A DNA stretch of 64,000 bases from Deltaproteobacteria bacterium (lineage in GTDB: Bacteria; Bdellovibrionota_B; Oligoflexia; Oligoflexales; Bog-1112). Both the position numbers and the translations under genes were made by a program. The DNA lies in NCBI GenBank assembly GCA_020635195.1, contig JACKAG010000008.1:1-64000 (forward strand), written 5' to 3'. This document shows, piece by piece, positions 40,968 to 49,930 of the stretch; position 1 is the first letter of the stretch; every line of letters begins with the position of its first letter. The notes beneath the pieces are model-generated. The model was given only the letters and a program-made list of their open reading frames with translations. It was not told the DNA's origin and searched no databases.

Positions 40968-41016
40968 AGAAGCAGCCGTCATCTGCCAAAGGTCATAGCA
41001 GGTGACGGCTGCTTCT
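40968..41016. terminator. Very stable 19-bp hairpin after PilZ gene
   Basis: AGAAGCAGCCGTCA (40968-40981) is exactly complementary to 41003-41016, and the stem extends by TCTGC with GCAGG (one G-U) to 19 pairs, loop 11 bases (40987-40997). It lies 32 bases past the PilZ stop and 65 before NamZ. No U-run on either strand, so termination would be intrinsic-atypical; it may instead protect the mRNA 3' end. Confidence 0.6.
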
Positions 41017-41080
41017 GTCCGTCATAAAATCACCTGGATTTGCGCTGACTCGTGTTGATCGAAAACAGATCAAAGGTGAT

Positions 41081-42289
41081 ATGATGAATTCTTATACCAT
41101 GACAGGACTGGACCGCTTACAACAAACTCCGTCCTTATCGAAATCCTGGGGGCGTTGTGCTCTTTTATGCAACCAGGCTTCCCTTGCACTAAACTCGGCA
41201 CATAGTACAGAGGTTTTTCAGAGGCTCCCCGGGATATCTCTGTCCTGCCTTCTGAGCCCACAGCATGGAATCAGCGGAACGGTACAGGACAACATGATTG
41301 AAACATCCCATTCAGAACATTCGTCCCTGAATGTGCCAGTACATAGTCTTTACTCTGAAGTCAGAGAGCCATGCCCATCCATGCTTGAAACAAGTGATAC
41401 ACTAGTCATCGACCTTCAGATTTCCGGTTGCCGGATTTATACGTTCAAAGCAACCATTCTTGCATGCCTGAAGGCTGCAAAAGCATTCCGTAAAAAAGTT
41501 GTCATCCTTGATCGTCCTAATCCACTGGGTGGCGTTGTTCTTGAAGGAGGCCTTGCAGATCCTTTGATGGATTCTTTTGTGAATCCGGGAAAAATTCCCA
41601 TGCGACATGGGCTGACTGCTGCAGAATTTGCTTTATTGATGAACGGGGATATTGGCTGTGATCTGGAATATATTGCTCTGGCTGGCTGGGATGCCACGAA
41701 AACATGGTCTGGCACTGGCAGAAACTGGATACTGACATCTCCAAACCTCCCAACGGCAGATGCGGTCTGTCTCTATCCTGGTATGGTTTTATTTGAAGGA
41801 TGCAATGTGTCGGAGGGGAGGGGGACAGCACTTCCTTTTCAGCTCATCGGTAGCCCTTTTCTGGAAAACCCTCTCAGATTAGTTCATTTTGTCAGAGAAC
41901 TTTTGGGTGAAAATCTGAAAGGAGTGCTCTTGCGACCAACTTCTTTTGAACCAACATTTGGAAAATGGCGGGGGAAAGAGTGCAAAGGACTCCAGATCCA
42001 TGTAAGCAATCCGGAAGAAGTCCGGAGTTTTGTGCTTGCTATCGCATTATTGCAGGGATTTCAGGAACTTTGTGGAGACGGATTTCAGTTCCGTCAACCT
42101 CCTTATGAATACGAGTACAGGAGGTCTCCTATGGATATGATCCTGGCAACGGCACAAAGCCATGAAAAATTAATGAGCCTTCCTCCTGAGGACTCCTTCT
42201 GGAATCCGGATCTGACAGACTATATTGACAGAATACAAGACTCTTTACTTTATCCAAGAGAGATGAAATCTCCTTCCTTTCATCTATAA
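41081..42289 (+). CDS. NamZ-like exo-beta-N-acetylmuramidase (DUF1343 family)
   Basis: Family described in Bacillus subtilis as an exo-acting muramidase releasing MurNAc from peptidoglycan fragments. Landmarks in the 402-residue protein: LLSPQHGISGTVQDNM, LVIDLQISGCRIYTFKATIL (usually D-x-Q-D-x-G-x-R-x-Y-T; here ISG), DRPNPLGGVVLEGGL, TSPNLPTADAVCLYPGMVLFEG, VSEGRGTALPFQLIGSP. No signal peptide is visible, unlike exported NamZ, which suggests cytoplasmic recycling or mis-called start. Asp-to-Ser change in the DxG motif could affect catalysis. Start ATG 41081 has AAAGGTGAT before it. Confidence 0.85.
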   Translation: MMNSYTMTGLDRLQQTPSLSKSWGRCALLCNQASLALNSAHSTEVFQRLPGISLSCLLSPQHGISGTVQDNMIETSHSEHSSLNVPVHSLYSEVREPCPSMLETSDTLVIDLQISGCRIYTFKATILACLKAAKAFRKKVVILDRPNPLGGVVLEGGLADPLMDSFVNPGKIPMRHGLTAAEFALLMNGDIGCDLEYIALAGWDATKTWSGTGRNWILTSPNLPTADAVCLYPGMVLFEGCNVSEGRGTALPFQLIGSPFLENPLRLVHFVRELLGENLKGVLLRPTSFEPTFGKWRGKECKGLQIHVSNPEEVRSFVLAIALLQGFQELCGDGFQFRQPPYEYEYRRSPMDMILATAQSHEKLMSLPPEDSFWNPDLTDYIDRIQDSLLYPREMKSPSFHL

Positions 42290-42310
42290 TGAATGTCAGA
42301 TCAGATTTTT

Positions 42311-43633
42311 TTATTTGTCAGCAGACCTGAAGATGGTCCAACCCTTTATGTAAGTAAAAGCCGTGACAAGCTGATAGTCCTGTTGCAAGGGCTCTGCCCA
42401 GCTATGAATAACAGACATAATGGCGCTCTGTTCATCCAGCTTACTGAGATTTGTCCCTTCGATGTGTCCGGATAAATCTGATTCTCTTTTCTGTTTCTGT
42501 TTCTGTTGTTCCTGGATTCTTGGAACAATAATATCTGGTGTAATTCCTTTTGCCTGAATCGACCGGTTTTTTGGAGTAAAATAACGTGCAATCGTAAGTT
42601 TAAGACCAGATCCATCTGGCAAAGCCACCAGGGTTTGTACAGAACCTTTACCAAACGTTTTCGTCCCGAGAATCAGAGCTCTCTGGTGATCCTGCAAAGC
42701 CCCTGCTACAATTTCAGAGGCACTTGCGGAACCCTCATTCACAAGAACAACCATAGGAAATCCAAAAAAACTGTCTTTCTTGTGGGCAAATTCCCGTTCG
42801 ATCTGGTCAGGATCTCGTCCGACTGTGGAGACAATCAGGCCAGATTCTATAAACGAATCGACTACTTTTACAGATTGCTCCAGAAGACCTCCAGGATTGT
42901 CTCTGAGATCAAGAATAATTCCACTGATTTTATTTTTATGTTTGTTAAGTATTGTCGAAAGCTGCGAACTGGTGTCTCCCTGAAAGCTGGTAATACGAAT
43001 ATAAAAAATGTCGTCGGCAAGAGGAATGCTTCTCACAGAGCGAACCTTGATAATCTTACGCTCCAGCTGAAACTCCAGAGTTTGCGGAACACCTTTGCGA
43101 CGAATTGTCAGATTCAGAACAGAGCCTGGGGGGCCCCTCATTTTTTCAACTACATCCTGCCCTTCAAGAGCCTCCAGTGACTGCTGGTCTATTTTTATAA
43201 TTTCGTCTCCTGAACGAATCCCGGCACTCATGGCTGGAGTGTCTTCAATCGGAGAGATAATGACTAGCTTGCCTCTTTCCTGAGAAACAATCACTCCAAC
43301 TCCACCAAAGGTTCCCCGGGTGTCCTGAGTTAATTGCTCAAAAGCCTCTCGTGGCATCAGAACTGTGTGCGGATCAAGTTTTGAAATCACACCCTGAAGT
43401 GCGTTATGAATTGTAACATCAGATCTGACCTTGTCCGGGTCTACATACATACTTTCCAGGAAATAAACAGCCTTAGCAAAAGTTTCAAAAGATTGATATT
43501 TTTTGTGAATCTCGGGGAGTGTGGGCCTCTTCTCCCCGGTATCCTGAGCCATCAATCGGATGCCCTGATTGCTCAGAAAAATAAAAAGGGGGATAAACAC
43601 CAGGATCAGTTTTGTCCTTTCTGACCAGAACAT
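42311..43633 (-). CDS. ctpA: C-terminal processing protease (S41 family, CtpA/Prc-like)
   Basis: Periplasmic serine protease that trims C-termini of envelope proteins. The 440-residue protein has a signal/anchor (LILVFIPLFIFLSNQG), DPHTVLMPREAFEQL, a PDZ domain (about 95-180: GGVGVIVSQERG, AGIRSGDEIIKIDQ), and the S41 catalytic region with DLRDNPGGLLEQSV, the nucleophile in NEGSASASEIVAGALQDH and the general-base Lys in GTKTFGKGSVQ. The C-terminal tail ends about residue 440. ATG 43633. The TPR lipoprotein gene is just upstream on the same strand, a pairing that resembles the NlpI-Prc adaptor-protease system; that is inference. Confidence 0.93.
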   Translation of the reverse strand: MFWSERTKLILVFIPLFIFLSNQGIRLMAQDTGEKRPTLPEIHKKYQSFETFAKAVYFLESMYVDPDKVRSDVTIHNALQGVISKLDPHTVLMPREAFEQLTQDTRGTFGGVGVIVSQERGKLVIISPIEDTPAMSAGIRSGDEIIKIDQQSLEALEGQDVVEKMRGPPGSVLNLTIRRKGVPQTLEFQLERKIIKVRSVRSIPLADDIFYIRITSFQGDTSSQLSTILNKHKNKISGIILDLRDNPGGLLEQSVKVVDSFIESGLIVSTVGRDPDQIEREFAHKKDSFFGFPMVVLVNEGSASASEIVAGALQDHQRALILGTKTFGKGSVQTLVALPDGSGLKLTIARYFTPKNRSIQAKGITPDIIVPRIQEQQKQKQKRESDLSGHIEGTNLSKLDEQSAIMSVIHSWAEPLQQDYQLVTAFTYIKGWTIFRSADK

Positions 43634-43652
43634 AAATGCACTCCATTGCTGA

Positions 43653-44525
43653 TTATCGCTTCAGGGATGGTTCTCTGCCTTGCCTGCGCGTAGCCAGCCT
43701 GGCAAGCTGCAGAAGGTTTTTAGCCTGCTGACGTTCTGCTAACGGAATATTTTTCTCTGTTTTCAGATATCCTCTGAGAATTCTTACCGCTTCTGAATAT
43801 TTACCCTCATTGATGTAAAAACTGGCGATTTCATGCACAGGCTCAAAGCAGCTTTTGCAGCTTCGACTGGCTTTTTCGAAAAGGTGTAAGGACATATTTT
43901 TATTTCCTACTATTTTTGCAAGAGTTGCCAGCCTGACCAGACTCAGAAAGTAAGCCGGGTTTATTTTGAGTGCTTTTTGGTAGTATTTAGATGCTTTCTT
44001 ATATTGTTTTTCTTTTTCCCAGGTCAGAGCATAATTATGCCAGAGCCTTTCCCGAAACTCATAGGGTTGACCAGCCCGGATCAAACGAGCCAGGATCTGA
44101 CGAGCTTTTTTATAATGACCGGACGCAATATAAGCAGAGCTGAGATTAAGACCGGTTGCCGGAGCTGGCCTAAGCTGATAGGCCTTTCTGAAAATCGAGA
44201 TGGCCTGATCCTGGTTGTCCAGGGCAAGGTGTATCAGACCAGCCAGATTCAGAACATCAGGTTTGTCCGGATGCTTTTGGTAGAGCCCTCGCATGCTGGC
44301 CCATGCTTTTTCTGCCTTTCCCTCATCGAGTAGCCTTCTGATCAGAGTCAGCTCTCCGCTGATCAGATCATTTTGCTTGCGGAGAGTGGCGGGATCTTCC
44401 TGCCTGCGCAAAAGGGAGCAGGAAGACAGAAACAAAGACAGTAGCAGAGCAGCCACGATAGCCCATTGTTTGTATAATATAATGGATGTGCGTTCGCAGA
44501 GATTGAGAGAGTCAGACATAAGCAA
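43653..44525 (-). CDS. TPR-repeat lipoprotein
   Basis: Envelope adaptor protein of 290 residues. Lipobox LSLFLSSCSLL (cysteine about residue 36) follows a hydrophobic signal; then several tetratricopeptide repeats from about 60 to 265, for example KPDVLNLAGLIHLALDNQDQ, WHNYALTWEKEKQYKKASKY and YYQKALKINPAYFLSLVRL. The tail is basic. A long N-terminal piece precedes the signal, so a start near ATG 44519 or later is possible. Upstream of and co-oriented with ctpA, 19 bases apart: a candidate adaptor for the protease, or a pilus-assembly (PilF-like) protein. Confidence 0.8.
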   Translation of the reverse strand: MLMSDSLNLCERTSIILYKQWAIVAALLLSLFLSSCSLLRRQEDPATLRKQNDLISGELTLIRRLLDEGKAEKAWASMRGLYQKHPDKPDVLNLAGLIHLALDNQDQAISIFRKAYQLRPAPATGLNLSSAYIASGHYKKARQILARLIRAGQPYEFRERLWHNYALTWEKEKQYKKASKYYQKALKINPAYFLSLVRLATLAKIVGNKNMSLHLFEKASRSCKSCFEPVHEIASFYINEGKYSEAVRILRGYLKTEKNIPLAERQQAKNLLQLARLATRRQGREPSLKR

Positions 44526-44648
44526 ATCCAGGGTATCGGTTTCTGATGATCTGACGTTATTATATCAGTTCTCCGGCTGTCCTTTTATGCTGAGCATAGA
44601 TCAGCCCGGACAGGGTTCGCAGGACCATCAGCCAGGAAAGGGAATCTC

Positions 44649-45713
44649 ATGGATGATTCTGAAGATGTTTCTTTACAACCTACCCCTTCAGACTGTGCAA
44701 ATTCCTCTGAATCTGCACCAGCTCCGGAGTGTGTCACTCTTGAAGAGAAACGTCGGGCGTTTGGTGTGCGGCTCAGAACTTTACGCACCTCTCTGGAGCA
44801 AAGTGAGCGGGATATCATTCATCTGACCAGAATTTCTCCTCCATTTATATCTGCACTGGAAGAGGGACGCTTTGATGCTCTGCCAGGGGAAGTTTTCGGG
44901 CGCGGTTTTATAAAAAACATCTGTAAGGTTCTGGAAACAGATCCTGCTCCATTACTCAAAGAGTACAACGCCTGCTGGGAACATGCTCAGACTAAAATGA
45001 AATCTGCCAGACGTCCCAGGGGATTTTTTCAGCACCACTACCGCCCGGATCACCGGAGCCGAAATACCCGCCCTCTTCTCAATTACTTTTCCGGGCGTGG
45101 TTTTTTTCTCTGGATAGCCTGCCCACTCTTGCTTACTGCTGCTGCCTTTTTGCTTATGTACCTGAGGACCATGCCCCAGGAAAATCTGGCAAAAAAATCA
45201 GAAAACACGATCCGATCATCAGACTCCGGGAAATCAACCCCGAAAGGCGACTCTTTGGGGGAAGCTCCTGTGATGACAGCCCCTTCTGACAAAAGCTCTG
45301 TGTCAAAACAGGAAGCTCATGATGACTCTTCTGTTCATCAAATAACAAATGAGCAGAGTCAGAATCCTAGGCTCTCTATGGGAACTTTGTCAGAAGGAGT
45401 CTCTGAGCATCCGACAGAAGAAGCCACTCAGCTTAGAGTTCTTCATCAGGGAGACTCTTCTGCTGATCTCCGGATTCAGGTTTTAGAGCCTGTTATCATA
45501 AAGGTTGTTGTAGATGGAGAGCTACGGGAAGAAAAAAGCTGGGAACCCGGAGATCATATAATTCGTTTCAACAAAAAGGCAGATCTTTTTGTTGAAACCC
45601 CCTCAAAAATCAAAGTTTTTTTCAATGGGCAGCCTCTGACAGGAGAAGCGCAACTTCTTCCCGAAAAACATCTGAGCTTTCACGCCGGATCAGACTCTAA
45701 GGTCAAACTTTAA
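44649..45713 (+). CDS. rodZ: RodZ-like helix-turn-helix membrane protein
   Basis: Bitopic cytoskeletal protein binding MreB. In 354 residues: an HTH domain (about 33-110, RRAFGVRLRTLRTSLEQSER, HLTRISPPFISALEEGRFDA, GEVFGRGFIKNICKVL), a basic juxtamembrane stretch, one transmembrane helix (about 155-175, FFLWIACPLLLTAAAFLLMY), a Ser/Gln-rich periplasmic linker and a C-terminal DUF4115-like beta domain (about 275-350, IQVLEPVIIKVVVDG; KVFFNGQPLTGEA). ATG 44649. The divergent TPR gene start is 123 bases away. Family match good. Confidence 0.88.
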   Translation: MDDSEDVSLQPTPSDCANSSESAPAPECVTLEEKRRAFGVRLRTLRTSLEQSERDIIHLTRISPPFISALEEGRFDALPGEVFGRGFIKNICKVLETDPAPLLKEYNACWEHAQTKMKSARRPRGFFQHHYRPDHRSRNTRPLLNYFSGRGFFLWIACPLLLTAAAFLLMYLRTMPQENLAKKSENTIRSSDSGKSTPKGDSLGEAPVMTAPSDKSSVSKQEAHDDSSVHQITNEQSQNPRLSMGTLSEGVSEHPTEEATQLRVLHQGDSSADLRIQVLEPVIIKVVVDGELREEKSWEPGDHIIRFNKKADLFVETPSKIKVFFNGQPLTGEAQLLPEKHLSFHAGSDSKVKL

Positions 45714-46249
45714 TCCAACCTTAGAGGAGGAAAGAGTCTGCAGACCAAGCCCTGAAATGAAACTTTCTGCCTTTCTAAAGTTGTGACGAAATTTTCCGAA
45801 GATCTTGTCATCTGAAAGGGTTTCGGGCGGACCGGATCGGTTTGGTTGATCCGTATGAAGTGAAAAACGGGTGACTGCTCTTGCAGATATTGACCTGTAG
45901 TGTGGGCTCATAAAGGGCCGGATGACTATGATGGTTGTCATAACTTCTTACCAGCGAAATCATTTCAGGTTTCCTTCCTTATGATGAGATTGGTTATCAT
46001 CGCTATCTTCCGGTAAAATTTTCTTTGTGTTATCTTCAGCCAACTGTCAGGATACTGGCACATCCGGAACCTGTAACACCTGAGTCTGATTAATGTATAA
46101 CCGTGAGCAGGTGCCTTAGGCGAGCTTCTGGTTTCTGTGGGTTTCTGAAATTGATCGCAGTATGGCAGCTGCGATTTAGGCGGACAAAATCCGGCTTATA
46201 ATGGCAAAAATTCAAGCCTTGAAATCTGAAAAAAATCAGAAGGGTTTTT
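45714..46249. other. Long spacer rodZ / plsB
   Basis: About 540 bases. One leftward frame (45690-45941, 83 codons) overlaps the end of rodZ and has no clear ribosome-binding site, so I do not call it. The rest shows no gene, RNA or clear promoter. Confidence 0.4.
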
Positions 46250-48739
46250 ATGAAATTTTTAAATATTTTCTGGTGGATAAGAAAAATTCTGTATCTCTGG
46301 ATTCGAAGTAAGGTGATTCCAGCTCAGCTCCATGCCTCCCTGGACCTGGACCCTGGTATCCCTGTCTGTTACGTCCTCAGATTTCGCTCACTGACAGATC
46401 GGGCTGTACTGGATCATCATTGCCAACAGGAAGACCTTCCCCAGCCTGGAGCTCACCTGAAGAAATTCCGCCATCATAGTAGCAGGAAGGCTATGGCCAT
46501 CAGCTTAAGCGGGGCTGGCTTTTTACAGAAAAAAAGAAGCAGTAAAGTTCCAACGGCATTATTTCAGCTGATAGAAAAAGCCTCAGCAGAATCCTTTGAT
46601 GTTCATGTCATTCCGGTTTCTGTCTTCTGGGGACGCAATCCGGGAAAAGAAGAAAAATCACTGTTAAAACTGCTTTTTTTTGATGATGAACATGGGGGGT
46701 TTTTGCAGAGATTTCTGACATTTTTTGCCCAGGGTCGTAATGTTTTCTGCCATTTCGGGAAACCTGTATCGGTCAGGCAGCTGGTTCAGGAAGGTGCTTC
46801 CGTTAGTGATACCGCTAAAAAGTTACGCCGGGTCCTGCGGGTTCATTTTCACAGACAAAGGGAGATGGTTCTTGGGCCACAGATCTACGACCGTGGCCGT
46901 GTGATTGACAAGATGATGAACAGCAAAGAGCTGCGTGAAGTGATCCTTCAGGAGTCGAAAAAAAGCGGGCTTTCTGTGGAAAAAACAGAAGCGAAAGCGA
47001 GAAAATATGCTGAAGAGGTCTGTGCAAAGCTTTCTCATTCAACCATACGTTTTTTTGATCTGCTCCTTTCATGGCTGTGGAAAAAAATCTACGATGGGAT
47101 TGATGTCCGTAATGAAAAACAGTTATCTGCTTTGGCGGAAACCCATGAGCTTGTCTATATGCCATGTCATCGCAGCCATATGGACTATCTTCTGATCGGT
47201 TATGTTCTTTATTATTCGGGGCTTCTTCCTCCTCACACCATTGCTGGCATCAATCTGAATTTTTGGCCAGTCGGACCTTTACTCAGAAGGGGCGGTGGAG
47301 TTTTTATCCGCCGTTCTTTTAAAGGGGACCGTCTTTATGCAAAAGTCGTGGCAGAATTTGTCAGATTTTTAATCGGCTCAGGCTTTCCTTTTTGCTTTTA
47401 TCCTGAAGGAGGACGAAGCCGGACCGGGCGATTACTCCCCCCTAAAATGGGGATTTTATCAATGGTAGCAGATGCCTGCCACTCACAGCCCAGAAAACCG
47501 GTTCTTCTGGTTCCGGTCTGGGTTGGCTATGACCGCCTGATGGAAGCCCGGAGTTACTCCTGGGAGCTTCGGGGAAAATCGAAGAAATCTGAGTCATTCC
47601 GGGGCCTGATCAGAGCCAGCAAGCTTCTCCGCTCCCGCTTCGGGAAAGCTTATATTAGTTTTGGTCGCCCTTTAGATCCGGGACCTTATCTGCAAGAGGC
47701 ATCTTCCGGACAGAATGCAGCCGTTCATCAGCTGGCCTGGCAGATGAGTGTCAGAACAAATCAGGCTGCGGTGATCAGTCCGATTTCATTGTTCTCTCTG
47801 ATACTTTTAGCTTCTCCCAGGAACGCCTTAAGTGAAAAAGACCTTTTGTGGATTAGCCGCCTGCTTCTGGAACTCCTTCAAAAAGTTCCTTACCATAAAG
47901 ATGTTCAGCTGTTATCTCAGGATGATTTACGCAGAAACTTAGTCGAGGTGGAGCAGCTTTCGGTTATTCAGAGGTTTGCTCACCCTGGTGGTGATGTCCT
48001 TTATGTAAGTGAATCAGACAGCCTTTCCCTCTTTTATTATAGCAATAACATTTTACATCTGATGGCCCTTCCCTCTTTGCTTATGGGTTGTTTGCGTTAT
48101 AGTAAAGCATCATCGCGGGAAGAGCTTATTGAGTGCTGCCTGGCGTTATATCCATTGATAGCAAGAGAACTTTTTCTGCCATGGGATCAGGAAGAATGCC
48201 GGGATCTTTTGAATCAACTGATTGATTTTATGACGGTCCCTGATCTGGGCCTGATCTTCTGCGGAGAGGAAGGGCTTGCCCGTCCCGATGCAATGAGCTC
48301 TGCTTATACCGCTTTTGTTGTCCTTGCCGGGATGACAGGGACTATGGTGGAAAAATATGCCCTTTTCGGAACGCTGTTGATTGAGCATAGTTCTGCTTTC
48401 GAAAACGTACATCGGGAAACCTTCCTCGATGAGTGCGAAAATATGGCAATGAAATTAGATATTTTAAGTGGCGCCGTCGACACAACAGGAGCAGCCCGAA
48501 ATCAGGTAACTCATTTTCTGAATACTCTTCTGTCTCTCGGTTATATTCATCAGAGGGAGTCGCATATTTATGTTTCAGAAGAAATGAAATCCCGCATCGA
48601 TATGTTTATGAAGGCTTTGAGCCCAAGTGTCCGGGACAGTATTCAAAGAGGTCGGAGAACGGAGTTCACCGACAAGAAATATGCTCAAAAAGAACCCTTA
48701 AAAGAGATACCAAAGGATGAAACACTGGTCTCAGGATAA
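46250..48739 (+). CDS. plsB: Glycerol-3-phosphate acyltransferase
   Basis: First acylation in phospholipid synthesis at the inner membrane. The 829-residue length and four acyltransferase blocks fit PlsB: block I HRSHMDYLLIGYVLY, block II GGGVFIRRSFKGDRLY, block III FCFYPEGGRSRTGRLLP, block IV VLLVPVWVGYDRLME. An N-terminal and a large C-terminal helical domain flank it. ATG 46250 follows AGAAGGG. The last 23 bases overlap rsgA. PlsB of this type is most common in gammaproteobacteria and is a useful taxonomic pointer, but also occurs in some delta-like groups. Confidence 0.95.
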   Translation: MKFLNIFWWIRKILYLWIRSKVIPAQLHASLDLDPGIPVCYVLRFRSLTDRAVLDHHCQQEDLPQPGAHLKKFRHHSSRKAMAISLSGAGFLQKKRSSKVPTALFQLIEKASAESFDVHVIPVSVFWGRNPGKEEKSLLKLLFFDDEHGGFLQRFLTFFAQGRNVFCHFGKPVSVRQLVQEGASVSDTAKKLRRVLRVHFHRQREMVLGPQIYDRGRVIDKMMNSKELREVILQESKKSGLSVEKTEAKARKYAEEVCAKLSHSTIRFFDLLLSWLWKKIYDGIDVRNEKQLSALAETHELVYMPCHRSHMDYLLIGYVLYYSGLLPPHTIAGINLNFWPVGPLLRRGGGVFIRRSFKGDRLYAKVVAEFVRFLIGSGFPFCFYPEGGRSRTGRLLPPKMGILSMVADACHSQPRKPVLLVPVWVGYDRLMEARSYSWELRGKSKKSESFRGLIRASKLLRSRFGKAYISFGRPLDPGPYLQEASSGQNAAVHQLAWQMSVRTNQAAVISPISLFSLILLASPRNALSEKDLLWISRLLLELLQKVPYHKDVQLLSQDDLRRNLVEVEQLSVIQRFAHPGGDVLYVSESDSLSLFYYSNNILHLMALPSLLMGCLRYSKASSREELIECCLALYPLIARELFLPWDQEECRDLLNQLIDFMTVPDLGLIFCGEEGLARPDAMSSAYTAFVVLAGMTGTMVEKYALFGTLLIEHSSAFENVHRETFLDECENMAMKLDILSGAVDTTGAARNQVTHFLNTLLSLGYIHQRESHIYVSEEMKSRIDMFMKALSPSVRDSIQRGRRTEFTDKKYAQKEPLKEIPKDETLVSG

Positions 48740-49871
48740 AACGGATCGGCTGGCAAAACGGGAGAAAATAAGGAAATCCCGTCGGAGTAAGCGGGACCTT
48801 GCTGGTGATCTGTCTTCTCAAAACTTCGAGTTAAAAGAAAGTGAATGGCCTTGTGCAGATCAGGGTGAACAGGAGCTTTTTGCCGCCAGAGTGGTAGAGG
48901 TCCACAAAAAATATGCCTTTGTCTCCGTTGAGCCTACCTGGGGTGATATCAGAACAGAAGATGTATGGCTGGCAACTGTTGCTAGAAAATACACTCAGAC
49001 CAGGCGACAGGAAAGAAACTTTATAACAGTTGGAGACAGAGTTCTGTGTCGTCCCGGAAGTCAGGAAGGAAGCCAGGTTTCTGAAGATCTGCCTTCGGCT
49101 ATTATAGAGAACAGAGCACCACGGATCAGCAGACTCGCTCGCCTGGACCCCCTGACTCCTGAGCGGGAACATGTGCTGGCAGTTAACATGGATCAGCTGG
49201 TCATTGTTGCAAGTTATGTTTTCCCAAAGGTCAAGTGGGGGCTCATTGATCGCTACCTTCTGCTTGCGGAAGAACAGGGACTTCGTGCAACTTTGATTCT
49301 GAATAAAAAAGATCTGCTACTGGACCAGAGTCAACAATTTCAGGATGAATGTTCTGAATACACAGATATCTATCGAGGCCTTGGCTATGATGTTCTGAGT
49401 GTGCAGGCTCACCGTCCAGGAAAAGACGCAGGTGCAATCCGAAAGGTCTTTGCAAACCAGATCAGCCTCGTAGCAGGTCACTCTGGTGTGGGAAAATCGT
49501 CTCTGGTTAATTTACTCGAGCCAGAAATCAGTCAGGACGTTGAAACAGAAAGTATCCTCACAAAGGGGCGACATACGACGACATATTCCAGCTTTATCCG
49601 CCTGGGTGTCGGAGGTTATGTGATCGATACTCCTGGTATCCGCAGTTTTATGCTCAGTGACCGCTCTCCTATTGATCTGAACTGGGCTTTTGTAGAGATG
49701 CGCCCCTTCCAGGGACTCTGTAAATTCCGGGAATGCCGCCATATTGATGAACCGGGTTGTGAGGTGATAAAGGCTGTTCAGGAAGGCCGGATTTCCAGAC
49801 AGCGCTACAAATCATATCTGACAATTCTGACGGGAGCCTCCGGACGGGAGGGACGAATACGGGATTTGTGA
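48717..49871 (+). CDS. rsgA: Ribosome small subunit GTPase RsgA
   Basis: Circularly permuted GTPase that checks 30S maturation. In 384 residues: an OB-like N-terminal domain (about 55-115), G4 LILNKKDLLL, G1 LVAGHSGVGKSSLVNLL, switch KGRHTTTYSSF, G3 VIDTPGIRSFM, and the zinc site with Cys-x-F-R-ECRHIDEPGCEV. The N-terminal tail is basic (residues 1-35). ATG 48717 lies inside the end of plsB, frames overlapping by 23 bases, so expression is coupled. Confidence 0.95.
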   Translation: MKHWSQDKTDRLAKREKIRKSRRSKRDLAGDLSSQNFELKESEWPCADQGEQELFAARVVEVHKKYAFVSVEPTWGDIRTEDVWLATVARKYTQTRRQERNFITVGDRVLCRPGSQEGSQVSEDLPSAIIENRAPRISRLARLDPLTPEREHVLAVNMDQLVIVASYVFPKVKWGLIDRYLLLAEEQGLRATLILNKKDLLLDQSQQFQDECSEYTDIYRGLGYDVLSVQAHRPGKDAGAIRKVFANQISLVAGHSGVGKSSLVNLLEPEISQDVETESILTKGRHTTTYSSFIRLGVGGYVIDTPGIRSFMLSDRSPIDLNWAFVEMRPFQGLCKFRECRHIDEPGCEVIKAVQEGRISRQRYKSYLTILTGASGREGRIRDL

Positions 49872-49930
49872 ACGGGTGTTTTTCTCAACTTCTCATGCCA
49901 TCATGCCAGAGAAACTTTACGGGAGAGGAC

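Noticed and set aside
45690..45941. Leftward frame of 83 codons after rodZ
   Set aside because: Overlaps the 3' end of rodZ, no clear start signal or recognisable family.
48433..48720. Rightward frames inside plsB
   Set aside because: Shadows of the confirmed plsB coding sequence.
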